A stretch of DNA of 64,000 nt from Umbilicaria muhlenbergii (GCA_000611775.1 KK106984.1:4193341-4257340); one strand, 5' to 3'; positions 21,712 through 34,077 are shown, numbered from the stretch's first letter. Numbers and translations: made by a program. Notes: generated by a model from the letters alone, not told the origin.

Positions 21712-23433
21712 ATGTTCGCTGTACCAGGCTGGTCTCTCCCTGCAGAGTCGCTGAAGACTCAGGTTGAGCCCAACGACAATGCATCCGTGAAGCCCGCCAA
21801 CTCTCCCGCCAATGGCCCAGGCTCTGAGCCCGCCAAGACGTCAAAGAAGCGGAAACGGGGTCATGCAAGACCCAACGGCATCAGCATAACAAGCGAGAAT
21901 CTTGCCGACCTTTGGGAAAAGCACATAGAAGGGAAGACCGACATACGAGTCGCTGGTCAAGGGGCAACGGCAGATCGTCAGGAGCGGGGCAATAAGAAGA
22001 GGAGGCGAGACGCCGATGAGGGTCTGGATAGGGACCCTGAAGCATCCACGGGCACAGGTGAAAATGATCTGCGCGGCAGAGACGACGGGAAGTCCAAATT
22101 CGAAAAGCGCAAGACCCTCAAAGAGAAGAAGCGCAAGAAGAAGGCTCTCCTGCAGGGCACTGGCGATCTTCCACCTCCAAGGCCGGCCGCCCAGCAGCCT
22201 TTGGACATTACTCTGAAGGATGAATCGCATAAGGAGCGTAGATCTAAGGCCGAAGCCACATCTATATCACATATCTCAAGCGGCTCCGCCGAGTCAACGA
22301 CGAGTGGCAGCGTTCCGCCTCCGAAGCCTCCCGCTACTGCTTCAATATCCACTCTGACCCCGCTCCAACAGACCATGCGCGATAAACTCACCTCTGCCCG
22401 CTTCCGCCACTTAAATCAAACGCTTTATACCACACCATCTTCCCACAGCCTCTCGCTCTTCACTGAGAACCCAACCTTCTTCAACGAGTATCATGAGGGT
22501 TTCCGAAGACAGGTGGGTGTGTGGCCGGAAAACCCCGTCCAGGGCTTTGTGAAGGACATCAGGGCCAGGGCAGTGGTCAGGGGCATAGAAAGCCAAAAGG
22601 CTAGATTTAGACAGAAGAAGAAGCAGAAGGGAAAGAAGGGGTTGAAGGAAGAGCAGCCACAGACAGCCATCGAGGCAACGCCAGGACTAGATCCTCTCCC
22701 GCGTACTGATGGTGTCTGCATCATCGCTGACCTAGGCTGCGGCGACGCGCACTTGGCAGCCTCGCTTTCAGGCGACCTCAAGAAACTGAAAGTCAAGGTT
22801 CTGAGCTACGACCTCGCGGCCCCAAGCACACTAATCACGCAAGCGGATATCAAGAACTTACCGCTCAAGAATGGTAGCGTGGACATCGCAGTGTTTTGTC
22901 TAGCGCTGATGGGGACAAACTGGATAGAGTTTGTGGAAGAGGCCTGGAGGGTGCTGAGGTGGAAGGGGGAGCTTTGGGTGGCCGAGATTAAGAGCAGGTT
23001 TGGAAGAGTGGGGAAGGGCGCGAAGGGAAGGGTGGAACACAGTGTGGGAAATAAAGTGAAAGGTAAGGTAGAAAAAAAGAAGAGAAAAGCAGAAGAAGAG
23101 ATGGCGGATGAGGAGGCCGCCGTGGTCGAGATAGACGAAGGAGAAGACCTAGGACGGGGAGCAGAGACGGACGTGGCCGCTTTTGTGGAAGTGTTGCGTA
23201 AAAGGGGTTTCGTGCTCAAAGGAGAGGTGGATGCGGAGAACAAGATGTTTTTGCGGATGAGATTCCTCAAGGCACTAACTCCCATCAAGGGCAAGGGTAC
23301 ACCGCCAAAAAATGATAGGGAAGGAGATACGTGGAAAATGAAAGCGCGTGCCAAGTTTGTCGAAGACGATGAGGATATCAAGGAAGAAGACGAGGCGAAA
23401 GTGCTTAAGCCATGTGTATATAAGATCAGATGA
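21712..23433 (+). CDS. RRP8: 25S rRNA adenine-N1 methyltransferase Rrp8
   Basis: This is a single-exon gene of 573 residues. I chose the ATG at 21712 because MFAVPGWSLPAESLKTQ is the typical start of filamentous fungal Rrp8. The N-terminal half is basic and low-complexity (KKRKRGHAR, KEKKRKKKALLQG), as expected for a nucleolar protein. The C-terminal half is the methyltransferase, with the SAM-binding motif VCIIADLGCGDAHLAASL and the post-motif block AVFCLALMGTNWIEFVEEA with WRVLRWKGELWVAEIKSRF. Rrp8 makes m1A in helix 25.1 of 25S rRNA and is needed for pre-rRNA processing. There is an additional Lys/Glu-rich insertion near residues 440-490. The gene is convergent with URA5, with 62 bases between stop codons. 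Confidence 0.93.
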   Translation: MFAVPGWSLPAESLKTQVEPNDNASVKPANSPANGPGSEPAKTSKKRKRGHARPNGISITSENLADLWEKHIEGKTDIRVAGQGATADRQERGNKKRRRDADEGLDRDPEASTGTGENDLRGRDDGKSKFEKRKTLKEKKRKKKALLQGTGDLPPPRPAAQQPLDITLKDESHKERRSKAEATSISHISSGSAESTTSGSVPPPKPPATASISTLTPLQQTMRDKLTSARFRHLNQTLYTTPSSHSLSLFTENPTFFNEYHEGFRRQVGVWPENPVQGFVKDIRARAVVRGIESQKARFRQKKKQKGKKGLKEEQPQTAIEATPGLDPLPRTDGVCIIADLGCGDAHLAASLSGDLKKLKVKVLSYDLAAPSTLITQADIKNLPLKNGSVDIAVFCLALMGTNWIEFVEEAWRVLRWKGELWVAEIKSRFGRVGKGAKGRVEHSVGNKVKGKVEKKKRKAEEEMADEEAAVVEIDEGEDLGRGAETDVAAFVEVLRKRGFVLKGEVDAENKMFLRMRFLKALTPIKGKGTPPKNDREGDTWKMKARAKFVEDDEDIKEEDEAKVLKPCVYKIR

Positions 23434-23495
23434 TTAGCAGTTCCACTGCTCCAACTGGGTATCGGCGCGACTCTACGAGGTGGTGGCTAAGTAGC

Positions 23496-24221
23496 TCAAT
23501 TACTGGCCTTGTATCTAGCCTTGTACTCCTCCAACCGTCTGATATCGTCTTCATCTCCCATATCTCGCAAGCCGTCAATCAAGTCGTCCAGCGTAATAAT
23601 ACTCAATACCGGGACACCATACTGTCTCCTCACCTCGCCGATTGCACTTGGTCTTGGCGTCCCATCGTCATCCGTCGGACTCGGCATCTTCTCCATGCGA
23701 TCCAACGCCACAATCACTCCGGCCAACTCCCCTCCTTCCCTCCTTATAATGTCGATTGCCTCCCTCATGGCCGTCCCCGCTGTAATCACATCATCCACAA
23801 TCAGCACTCTCTTCCCCTTCAACGGCGCCCCCACAATATTTCCCCCTTCCCCATGATCCTTGGCCTCCTTGCGATTGAAACTGTAACTCAGCCCTTCAAA
23901 CCTATCCGGATCTATCTGGGCGAGCTTATCGACCGTTGCCGTCGCCAGTGGGATTCCCTTGTAGGCGGGGCCGAAGAGAACATCGAATTGGAGGTTGGGG
24001 TTCGTGGAGAGGTAGTCGCGGATTGATTGGGCGTAGGCGGTGGATATGGAGTGGAGGAGGTCTGCGCGGTGGAAGAGGCCGGCGTTGAAGAAGTAGGGGG
24101 ATATACGCTTGGATTTGAGTTCGAAGATGCCGAATTTGAGGACGCCGCCTGATATGCAGGATTGCAGGAAGGCGGCTTTGTAGGCAGGTATGTGGCCTCT
24201 CGAGGTCTTCGCGTCCGTCAT
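23496..24221 (-). CDS. URA5: Orotate phosphoribosyltransferase
   Basis: This is an uninterrupted minus-strand gene of 241 residues starting [20 protein letters not shown]. The PRPP-binding motif [18 protein letters not shown] is present near residues 130-150, as are [11 protein letters not shown] and the flexible-loop region [15 protein letters not shown]. It converts orotate and PRPP to OMP in pyrimidine synthesis. The length matches fungal OPRTases. An upstream in-frame extension exists but lacks homology, so I start at 24221. The coding strand is C-rich in its first half and G-rich in its second. The gene is divergent from MET13 (783 bases between starts). Confidence 0.96.
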   Translation of the reverse strand: MTDAKTSRGHIPAYKAAFLQSCISGGVLKFGIFELKSKRISPYFFNAGLFHRADLLHSISTAYAQSIRDYLSTNPNLQFDVLFGPAYKGIPLATATVDKLAQIDPDRFEGLSYSFNRKEAKDHGEGGNIVGAPLKGKRVLIVDDVITAGTAMREAIDIIRREGGELAGVIVALDRMEKMPSPTDDDGTPRPSAIGEVRRQYGVPVLSIITLDDLIDGLRDMGDEDDIRRLEEYKARYKASN

Positions 24222-25004
24222 TATTGCTGAGCTGGGTAGTGTCAATGGTGTCCTCCGGCCGAAAATTATCCGCAGCTTGGTGGGGGTTGCAGATGCCCCA
24301 CGTTTTCGCGTGGCGGAGGAGAGAAAAAAACGGCTGATGGATTGGAAGTTCAGATCAACATGCAGGAGCAACAACCTTCATGACACGTAAGTAGCTTTCG
24401 TCCCAAACCCGGATCTACTTAGGCTCCAGCAATTCCAAAGCACCTTTCTTTACTTGATTCATGAATAGTGCTGGCGTCCAGGAATACTGACCTCATCATC
24501 TTAGAAAGTACTTAACCGACCCCCACGAAGAATTCCTGCACCCACTTCCTAGCGTTGTTGTTCAGGCACAAACAGGAAATTGATCTATTGTATAGCCCCG
24601 CTGTGGACTCCTTTGGATTCTAAATGCTGACAGGCCTGTAGGAACTTACTTACACTGCGTGCTGCATGTCGCGTCAGCAGGCGGATCGCTGGGCACGTAA
24701 ACGGTACCTTGGGTGAAGGGTCTTTTGGAGAGAGGGAACACATCTTCAGTGTGTAGCGGCAAGGCTTCATAAACAACGACTCCCTTGATATCCATAACCT
24801 GCTGGAGTGCCATAATCAGGAAGCCTCTGTCACATTTCCTCCACTCTCGTCCAAAGTAAAGGGGGCTCCTCAGACGCTGGCATCTCACAAACGCCATTGC
24901 TAGCGTGCTCAAGAGCGTGGGAGCGCAAAGCAGTGACAGGGTGCGGAACTCGTATCAATTTTGACTGGGGAAGCCATTTCACAGGCTCCTGAAAGTTTTA
25001 CACC
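24222..25004. promoter_or_regulatory. Divergent promoter interval, URA5 / MET13
   Basis: These 783 bases separate the two divergent start codons. A minus-strand frame of 88 codons at 24646-24912 has no recognisable features. I did not identify a specific binding site. Confidence 0.5.
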
Positions 25005-27143
25005 ATGCATATCAGAGACAAACTCGCGGAGGCGGAGCGGACACAGAGGCCCATGTTCTCTTTTGAATTCTTTCCACCAAAAACAGCGCAGGTGAGGCGC
25101 TTTATCATGTTGTGACTTGGAAAATACAGACTGACCAGTCTCTTAGGGTGTCCAAAACCTTTACGACCGTAAGTTCCACTAACATCGAACCACCGCCACC
25201 TCTCTTGGATTGGCTCAGGATACTAACTTTCTGTAAGGTATGAATCGTATGCACGACCTTGGACCCTCATTCATTGATGTCACTTGGGGTGCTGGAGGCC
25301 GCCTTTCGCATCTAACATGCGAGATGGTCAATGTAGCACAGACGGTCTACGGTTTAGAAACGTGCATGCATCTTACATGTACCGACATGGAAAAGGAGAA
25401 GGTAGACGATGCGCTCAAGGAAGCTTATAAGGCTGGCTGTACGAACATACTGGCCCTGCGAGGCGACCCTCCGCGAGAAAAAGAGAAGTGGACAGCGGTT
25501 GAAGGGGGCTTCCGGTACGCAAAGGACCTGATCAAGTATATCAAGGAGAAGTACGGAGACCACTTCGATATCGGAGTTGCTGGATATCCAGAAGGGTGCG
25601 AGGACCAGCAAGACCCAGAAATACTCATGGATCACCTCAAGGAAAAGGTCGATGCTGGTGGAACATTCATTGTGACCCAGATGTTCTATGACGTCGACAT
25701 ATTCCTATCTTGGGTGGCGAAATGTCGCGCGAAAGGAATCACAGTCCCTATTGTGCCTGGGATTATGCCGATACAAACACATGCAGCCTTCTTGAGACGC
25801 GCCAATTGGTCGAACTGCCATATCCCACAGAAGTGGTCAGAGGCATTGGACCCTGTGAAGAACGATGATGCGGCGGTGCGGCAAGTAGGAAAAGACCTTG
25901 TAGCTGAAATGTGCCGGAAAATCCTTGATTCCGGTATCATGCACCTACACTTGTAAGTTTTTTCTATTTGTGTGCCGGCTATGGGACGCTACTAACCATC
26001 TCAGCTATACCATGAATCTAGCACAAGCGACACGAATGGTATTAGAAGAGTTGGGCCTCGCGACCCCAGACGGAACACCTTCCAAAGCTTTGCCGTGGCG
26101 TCAATCGCTAGGGCTGAACCGCAGGGAAGAGGACGTTCGACCGATCTTCTGGAAGAACCGTAACAAGTCGTACATTGTCCGCACCCAGGATTGGGACGAG
26201 TTTCCCAACGGCAGATGGGGCGATTCTCGTTCTCCTGCTTTCGGAGAGCTTGACGCGTACGGCATCGGATTGAAAGGTACTAACGAGCAGAACATCAAGT
26301 TGTGGGGAGAGCCTCGCTCAATAAGAGATGTTGCTGACATCTTCATCCGCTTCTTGAACGATGAAATCAAAAGCTTACCATGGAGCGAGTCGCCAATCTC
26401 AAGTGAAGCCAACGCTATTAGGGCCGAGCTTATCGATCTAAATAAGAGAGGGTTTCTGACTATCAATTCCCAGCCTTCGGTCAATGGAGCGAAGTCTTCT
26501 GATCCGACCTATGGTTGGGGACCACGTGGTGGATATGTCTACCAAAAGGCCTACTTAGAGCTACTCATCTCGCCGCAGCTCATTACGGAGCTTATCGCTC
26601 GCATGAGGAAAGATCCCAACATCACATACTATGCTGTCAACAAGGCCGGTGATCTGAGAACGAATGCGGCCAATGATGGCCCTAACGCTGTGACATGGGG
26701 TGTCTTCCCAGGCAAAGAGATCGTTCAACCGACCATTGTCGAGACCATCAGCTTTTTAGCTTGGAAAGATGAAGCGTTCCGACTTGGGTCCGATTGGGCC
26801 CGGTGTCATCCAGTCTCTAGTCCCAGTCGACACCTAATCGACAATATCATGGAGAACTGGTACCTGGTCAACATTGGTTAGTATTCAACTTTGGAGGTAC
26901 AAAGTGTGTATCTGCTAACATCAGACTGTAGTACATAATGACTTCCACCAAACCCATGGTATCTTCCCGTTGTTCGAAGGGCTTGAGGTCAAGGAAATCA
27001 ATCAGGTCCCGGACACTATCACGAACGGGGTCCATGGCCACGATAATAATCTCACCAACGGGGTTCATGACTACAACGACAATATCACCAACGGGACAAG
27101 CGGAAGCCCGAGTAAGGCGATCCCGCAGCGCCTTCGCAACTAA
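25005..27143 (+). CDS. MET13: Methylenetetrahydrofolate reductase (Met13 type)
   Basis: Exons 25005-25091, 25147-25168, 25238-25952, 26005-26876 and 26932-27143 join to 635 residues in frame. The N-terminal catalytic barrel starts MHIRDKLAEAERTQRPMFSF with FEFFPPKTAQGVQNLYDRM, and has FIDVTWGAGG, NILALRGDPPRE (FAD/folate contacts) and GTFIVTQMFYD. The C-terminal half is the regulatory domain of eukaryotic MTHFR (IFWKNRNKSYI, YGWGPRGGYVYQKAYLE, NIVHNDFHQTHGIF). The enzyme makes 5-methyl-THF for methionine synthesis. GVQNLYDRM favours the Met13 rather than the Met12 paralogue. Exon 2 has only 22 bases, and intron 2 has a perfect TACTAAC branch site. The Asn/Gly/His-rich C-terminal tail is variable. 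Confidence 0.95.
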
Positions 27144-28879
27144 CAGCGATCGTACTCCTATCTCACTCTTATCTGGTTATTCTTTCGAACCGCTCTTTCA
27201 ACCTTTCCTAATATTCTGGACACATGCATAGCAGGGCGCTCAGTGGCATCTTCCTTCAACATACCCCCAGGCGTTGCACGAGATCTTTCAACCATCTCGG
27301 CGCAGATGGACAAAAAGCGATGAATTGGCATTTCCATTCAAGGAGAGAAGCGAATCGAAGTTACATTTCGAATATATGGCTCAACGATTGTGGACCGGTG
27401 AGGGTGGTCACGTGTCACGAGGCAAACAGGAGGTGAAAAGCCTAGAAGTTTCTTATAGATTGGGTGGCTCTCAACGGCCCTCCCAAGGCGATCGATCATA
27501 AACGAATATGCTTGTTGCGGAGACTGGGTGGGCTTTACTTTAATTCCATTCATTTGATGCGGTTTTCCAAACCGCCAACCAAGCCGATTGAAGCCCTAAG
27601 CCAGAACCCCCCAGCCCTATCCCGTCCACTCCCTGCTGCAAACCCTCGCTTTTCAGACCTCACTATCCGCATTCCCATATCTCAAACCTTCTCATCTAGC
27701 ACCACGCAGAGCCCACCCGTTTCTTCTCAAACTAGTCATGCCCCCTCCACGACTTTCTCCGCCATCCTCTCCGTCACCCCACTCACAACCCCCGCCCAAC
27801 AGCCTCCAGTCCCCACCAATCAACCATCCCACGCAAAAAGTCCCCTTCTCCCCCCTACGCACCCGGCTTAATCCCCCCTTCTCCATCTCGATTTCTACTT
27901 TTCTCGCTTTCCCCCACCCTCCCCCAACCCTGCATCCCTTGTCAAAACCCCCCTCTCTCTCTCGCACGCCACTGGCCACGAGTATAGTACCAACGCCCTC
28001 CGTACTCCGTACTCCGCACTGATAGTCTGACCCACTGGGTCTGCACAAGGGCGAGGCGAAAGAGCGAGTGGCGAGGAGGATAAGGGGGATGCGGGAGTGA
28101 GGGTATGTGCGGGGGAGTTTTGATGCGGTAGCGAATGAGATGAGGTGGGGTGTGGGGAGTGGAGGAAATGGAGTGGGAGGGTGTGGAGTGTGAGGATGAG
28201 GGTGGGAATGAGAGTGAGGTGTGAGGATGAGGGTATGGAAGGGGGTGGGGGTGAGGCTGGAGAAGGAGGATGTGAAGGAGGAGAGGAGGGAGAATTTTGG
28301 GTGGGGTGGAGGGCGGGGGTGGAAAAGTTGGGGGAGGGGGAGAGGGTGGGGGAAAGATGGGGAATGGGGGTAGAAGCAGGGATGGGGGTTAAAGGGTTGG
28401 GGTAGAGGTGGGGGTAAAGTGGGTAGAGGTGGGGGAAGAAGTAGATGGAGGAGGATGAGGTGGATGATGTCGAAGATGGGGTTGAGGGAGGGAGGGCGGA
28501 TGGGGTGAATGGGGCATGCGTTGGTGAAGAGTAGGAGGTTGAGTCGTCCGGATTGAGATTATGGCTTCTGGGTCAGCTTCACATGCTTAAGCCTGCCCAG
28601 ACCAAATCACATCGTTTCTTGTCCTCAATCGATACATCAACATCATTCACCATTTCGACCGTACCCTTTGCACAAAACCAGGTAAGCTATACAGCACTCG
28701 ATCGGCCCACCCCTTGACATAGCCAATGCCCCAATCACTTGCCCCCGCTGAAAATGCCGCGGTCATCAAAATAAGTAAGTAATATACACATCATCCCTCT
28801 CAACATGCGTATACTCCACAACACAGAAGTACGCCCGTGCTTTCGTATATATCAACAACTCCCTGCGAAAAAGAAGCCA
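27144..28879. other. Long intergenic tract with C-rich then G-rich halves
   Basis: This lies between the 3' ends of MET13 and NUP170. From about 27590 to 27970 the plus strand is very rich in C; from about 28100 to 28530 it is very rich in G, with many GGGG runs that could form quadruplexes. Between them CTCCGTA is repeated near 27996-28017, and GGGTAGAGGTGGGGG occurs twice near 28399-28435. Open frames exist on both strands but encode only low-complexity Pro/Ser or Gly/Arg text. No gene is called. Confidence 0.6.
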
Positions 28880-31800
28880 TCATCTCAAAACGTGATCGAT
28901 CCTCGCCCGCAACGCTTGACACTCCTCCATCTTCTCCTGATCCATCCCAGTCTGTTGCAGCAACTGCAACGTCTCAGAAATCGCAGCCGCGTTGCTCTCG
29001 CCACCGAAGACTTTTCCCCCTCCGCGGATGGTATCATGGAACCATCGCTGGATGAGATATAGCATGTCGGCGGCAATGTAGCGCCGATTGCGGCCTTCGA
29101 AGGGTGCTTCATTATTGTAGAGCATGCCTTCCAAGACGGGAAAGATGGATTCGTAGGGGACCTGTAATTCCAAGAAGAGATCCATGACCCACGTTGGAGG
29201 GCCGACGCCTCGCTGGTTTTCGAACGAGTATCTTTCGAGTAAGGGCACGAGAACGGAGATTGGGAATGTGCTTTCCGAAAGGTTGAGGCGGGTGCCTAGG
29301 CTTCGGATCTTCTCGACGACTGCCTCGTATGGTTGAGGCTCCCCACGCGCTACGGTCTCCCGGTGTGTTGCGTCGAGGAGATTTTGCCATGTCTGCGCGA
29401 TATCTGCAGGGTTGCGATGATCGGCAGCCTGATATATCAGAATGCAAAGATCGAAATAGCTTGCTTGGTCCGCGTAGCGATTGTAGAGCTTGGGGAATCT
29501 TGTCAGCTATAGCTACTCGGAGGGGAGTACTGTTACTTACTTCAGTGAGGGTTAATATAGGGCCATCAAGTTCGTTGGCAATCTCAAGCTTCCGCTCCGG
29601 GGTGCCACGAGGGTCGGCTTTCAATCTCTGCAGGAGATCGTCCTGGATGTTAGCTACATCGAGAAGGTCGGAGACTTCATGTAACAGCAATTGCCGTGGC
29701 TGGCGTCCAACGCCAGGCGCATAGGCTGATGCATTCGCCTTTGCTCGACTTAGGTATTCGATCCGCTTATCTAACGGTAATGCGAAGGCGCTTTTGGCCA
29801 GTGCTAATTGAACAACAGCAGCATCATGGTATCTGTTTCTATTGGCGTAATACTCCCAGAGTAGATCAGCGTCCTGGACATTGTCGGAAGATTTTCGCTC
29901 CAGGTAGGTGGCAACGTAAGGGGATTGGACTTGGAGTAGACGGTCTGACTGGTTTTGTGCGAGATACCAGTCATAGAGGTTAGTTTGGAAGACCTCGTCC
30001 TCGGAAGTGTTAATAACCCTGTAGGCTTCGTCTCTTCGCGTAGCATACTGTCCGTTAACCGTATCCGGAGGCTGATTTGAAGTCTGGTCCAAAGCGGTTA
30101 TGACCTGATGCACTAGATCGTAGCACTTCTTTCGTGCTTCAAAGATTGTTGATCGAGGATCCTGCAGAGATTAGCCAAACTATGCTTGGAAAGGCTGCAC
30201 TGGACGTCTTGTACCTGTTCCGGTCGACCTTCTTGTATCCAGGACAGAGCTCGATTGCCCCTGTCTGACTCTTGGGCTACGGTCAAAGCAAGCTCTATGG
30301 CACCAGCATAGAACTGGGTGGATACATATTGCTGAACAGCCCATTGCAGTTGCTCCATCGAAAGACTTGATGCTACCTGCTTGAAGAGTCTCAGGCTTTC
30401 GTTAAGCAGGTTTCGTCCAAATTCCGAACCACTGCCCGCCTCGGACGCCTTTTTCAGTTGCTCTTGCGCTTTGAATATTATGACATCGTCTGCGCTACAG
30501 AAGCTCCCGCAACGTCTACGCAAGGCCTCTGCCACCGTATCAACGTTCGATCCGTTGGCAATGTTTCGATTGACTATCGCCTTAACAAGCTCTTTTGCCA
30601 AATCCTTTCCGCTGCTGGTGCAGAACAGACCCTCATATGTCATGTTCCTGACATGCTGTCTTGTTTCGTTGGATAGGGAGAGTACGATTTCCTCAATTCG
30701 TTCATCGAAGAGGACCAATACAAAGGAGATACCCTCGACGATGTTAGATATCAGAAGAACCAAGGAATGTAATGCGCGGTGCTCGGCTTGAAGGGCGACC
30801 TCTTCTTGTTTTGTAGCAACACGTCCCAACGCTTCCGGTCCTGCTAAGCCGTCAATGAAGCTCCTGTTATTATTTAAGAATTCCTGAAGCTTTGCCAGGG
30901 CGCGCTGAATCTCCCGCAGTTTCGCCAAGCTAATAGTGGGTAATACCGCAAGACCTCCACTCGGCGTCACGCTTTCGATTGCGATTGGAGCTTTCCATAT
31001 TGAGCGAACTAATCTGGCAATGTATAGAGCCAGACCGTCGTGCCGAGGTGAAGGTCGAACCATGTCGATGGCCGCCAGCGACTGATCGACCATTAAGTTC
31101 TCATTGAATTGTGGTTTGCCACCGTAATCGATAAACGCTTTCCTAGCATGGTCGACAACCTCTGGATCTATGATCTCCGCAATGCGAGAGTCCGAGGTGA
31201 CATCAAGGCCTTGACCACACACTACTGCTACAGCCGTTGCTGCTGTCTCGCTACGGCCGTACTGACGGATGAATTTCTTTACCTCTTCCTCGAGACCCTC
31301 CTCACGGCCAACAACTCTTATGCACGAGGCGAATATATCGACAAGCCTCCTTCGGCGTAGCGTATGGACCCCGGAGTTCGTTAGAACGGCCACTTCGGAT
31401 GAAGTCTTGTCATATTGTACCGCAAGTTCATTTCCAAATCCGGCGGGCGATGATGCTGCTGAAAATGGAGGTGAGACCAAACCAATATCTTCAACACGGC
31501 CACCGATATCTAGCCAAATCCCAAGCTCGGCAAATCTAGACAATTGCGAAGGTTCCTGAGGTCGTGCAATACGTCCTGAATCAGGTGCGGTAATGAAGAG
31601 GGCGTCGGTCTGCGGAGTTCTAGATACAAAGCAGAAGAAATAGCCAGGAGGATATCGACTGGCTCTCCTTGTTGGCCGGAGTGCTTTGGAGGACGTGTTG
31701 ATGCCTGGAGTACTGCCATAGGTAGTCACCTGCATATTGTTCTGTTGCTGGCTTGCTTGAGAGGCCACAGGATCCGCCGGAGGGAACTTGACATGTTGTA

Positions 31801-33120
31801 CTTGCATGCTAGTTGGAGCGTTAGATGACTCAGTAATAGACCACCCGTAAGACGATGTGGCGCTCATGAAGACCCTGCACCCAGTCGAGGTAGTAGCCAT
31901 GAGATGCAATTTCGAGGCTTCTTGAGAGGGAATGGAGCTAATAGATACTATGCTCATATTCGGAGAGATGAGTTCAGACTGAGACGTCATGTGCCCGATG
32001 TTGCTGAGTGTTTCGGTCAAGTGCTTAGTGATAACCAAATCCAGTCCTCCATTGGGTTTCATGTGAAAAGTTCGGATTGTCGACTTCGAAGAAAGTGTGT
32101 ATAATAGTTTCCGGGAATCGTCTACAACCATTTGAGTTACGTAGTCGGGCTGCGGTTTTTGGCCGAACGGCAAAGATGGTGCCAACGCGGATAATCCTTT
32201 AGTAGTATGATTCACTCTCCCGCAACGATTCTGGAACCATTTCTCTTCTTGTTGGTAGGTAAGCTCGTAAACGTCGCCATCACCTCTTCCCGAGAAGAAG
32301 ATCCTCCCAGTAGCCGCAGAACCCTCAATGACGCAGATGTCCATGCCTTTCGTAGGTACTGACATGCGTGTTTGATACAAGGTAACTGCCTTTCCGCCAG
32401 TGGGTGTATTTTGTGATGATAACCCGACCAGTATGATCTCTGTCGTGGTGGCAACCACAAGAAGTCGGGTAATAGACGGAACAAAGACGCCGGGTCGAGG
32501 TACCACCATCCGCACGGCCGTGATGCTATTTGGCTGTTCCTCGAAACCTATGAGATCTGGATTCGGTTGCGCATAATTCCAGATATAGAGAGCATTATCA
32601 ATCGTGACCCAAGCGTAGTTCAGCTCCGCAAATAGACCCATCATAGTAGATACTTGGGCTCGGTTGTACTGATTAAAGATCGGATCCGGAATGTCAAACA
32701 TCTTGACTTTTTGAAACGGGGCCCATGCTGTCGAACCAGATACATTATAGTCGGAGGATATGCCTTCTATTGTCCTGTTAGCATCAACGTAAGGAAATCT
32801 CCGCTCTGGTACTCACGTCCGATGTAGCTGTCTAGCTCAGGATACCTCGTTTCTTGAATCAGAGTGTCGTTGATCGTCTTTGACGCCCGTGCTATCGGAT
32901 TGAGAGGTTCCCCGCCCGTCCTAACTTGTTGCCCTTGCTGTTGCGACTGCTGCGCTAGGCTTTGGTTCGAAGGCTGTGATATGTTTCGCGCGACCGAACC
33001 TGACGAGCCGGAGCCGAAACCAGCCTGTGATGTCAAACTTGACTGCGTTCTACTGATAGCCGGTGTCTGGAGGTATGCGCCTGGTAGTGGTCGTTGAGGT
33101 GTTTGTACGGTAAAAGACAT
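28880..33120 (-). CDS. NUP170: Nucleoporin Nup155/Nup170
   Basis: Exons 32817-33120, 30215-32766, 29541-30161 and 28880-29488 on the minus strand join to 1361 residues, each junction in frame, the usual size for this family. The start MSFTVQTPQRPLPGAYLQTP was chosen over an upstream in-frame Met because the latter has unrelated sequence. After a Ser/Gln-rich N-terminus, the beta-propeller starts with YPELDSYIG and MFDIPDPIFNQYNRAQ. The C-terminal two thirds is the alpha-solenoid, with SWIQEGRPEQDPRSTIFEAR across intron 2 and LLERYSFENQRGVGPPTWV near the end. It is an inner-ring scaffold nucleoporin that anchors the nuclear pore complex to the membrane. No truncation is seen. The gene is divergent from AIM41, with 336 bases between starts. 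Confidence 0.95.
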
Positions 33121-33456
33121 AACTCGACCACCCCCATCCACACCGCAACACAACGAGGGACACGATGGAGCGGTTTGTGAAGTGAAAGCTGCCCCTTCAA
33201 AGCTCAGTATGGAAGTCACAAATGTAGGAGATGAGACGATAATGAACAGCTTCCAGAGCCAATTCAGAGAGGATTCGAACGGATACTGAGCAGCGTGTGG
33301 TTATGGCGAGCTCCTTCGTCCCAGATCCCCAAAATTAAATTGGAGCTTGGGCGCTTGGGCCATCATCGTCCAGCCCTGTCAGGAACCAAACTCATCCCCA
33401 GCCCCCCCATGAGCTTTCTCATGCGCTAATCGAAAGTTTCGAATTACAGCATCACA
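33121..33456. promoter_or_regulatory. Divergent promoter interval, NUP170 / AIM41
   Basis: These 336 bases lie between two divergent start codons and should hold both promoters. The sequence around 33330-33420 contains CCAGCCCCCCCA and other C-rich patches. No specific operator is recognised. Confidence 0.5.
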
Positions 33457-34077
33457 ATGTTAGGAGTAAGATCACACCTGCGACCCATCAGGCTATGCCT
33501 ACGGTGCTCATATTCTACCACGGCCGCCAACACCACGCCTTCAGCAACCCCTCTGTTGCTGAAGCTACGGTCTGACTTGAAAACTGCTATGAAGGCCAAA
33601 GATACCAATCGGTATGAATTTTTCCGTACTGCTCATAGCTCGGATGGAAAGACCTAATGCTCAAGTACGGAAAATGGTAGTCTTAATGTTCTTCGAGCTC
33701 TACTGGCAGAGATCACGAACGCCTCGAAAACCACTTCACCTATCAAAACTGATCTACAGCTTCTTTCATTGCTCCGGAAACGTGCTGCTGCGTCGAGAAC
33801 GGCCGCCCAAGAATTTAGTGCGGCAAACAGAACGGATCTGAAGGACAAGGAGGAGGCACAGGTTGCTGTTTTGGAAGGATATGCTGGCGAAGTTGATACG
33901 GTAGGAGAAGACGAGATTACGCGGGTGGTCGGAGAAGTGATTGGAAGGATGCGAACCGACGAGAAGAAAATAGATCTCGGGAGTGTGCTAAAGGCCTTGG
34001 TCGGTCCGGGCGGGGAGTTCGACGGGAAACCTGTCGAGAAAGCAGAGGTCGCAAAAATCGTCAAAGGAATGCTATGA
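33457..34077 (+). CDS. AIM41: YqeY-domain protein, Aim41-like, mitochondrial
   Basis: Exons 33457-33611 and 33681-34077 join to 183 residues, the size of yeast Aim41. The first 25 residues are basic and Ser/Thr-rich without acids (MLGVRSHLRPIRLCLRCSYS), a likely mitochondrial presequence. The YqeY/GatB-like domain follows: LLLKLRSDLKTAMKAKDTNR and LNVLRALLAEI across the intron, then the LRKRAAASRTAAQEF helix and DEKKIDLGSVLKAL. YqeY proteins resemble the tail of the GatB amidotransferase subunit; the exact role of Aim41 is not established. The intron starts GTATGA and ends GGTAG. Confidence 0.9.

Noticed and set aside
24646-24912. 88-codon minus-strand frame between URA5 and MET13
   Set aside because: There is no motif, no signal or domain, and it lies in a divergent promoter interval; treated as accidental.
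27464-28405. Low-complexity Pro/Ser or Gly/Arg open frames on both strands
   Set aside because: They follow from the skewed base composition; no splice structure or conserved block supports a protein.
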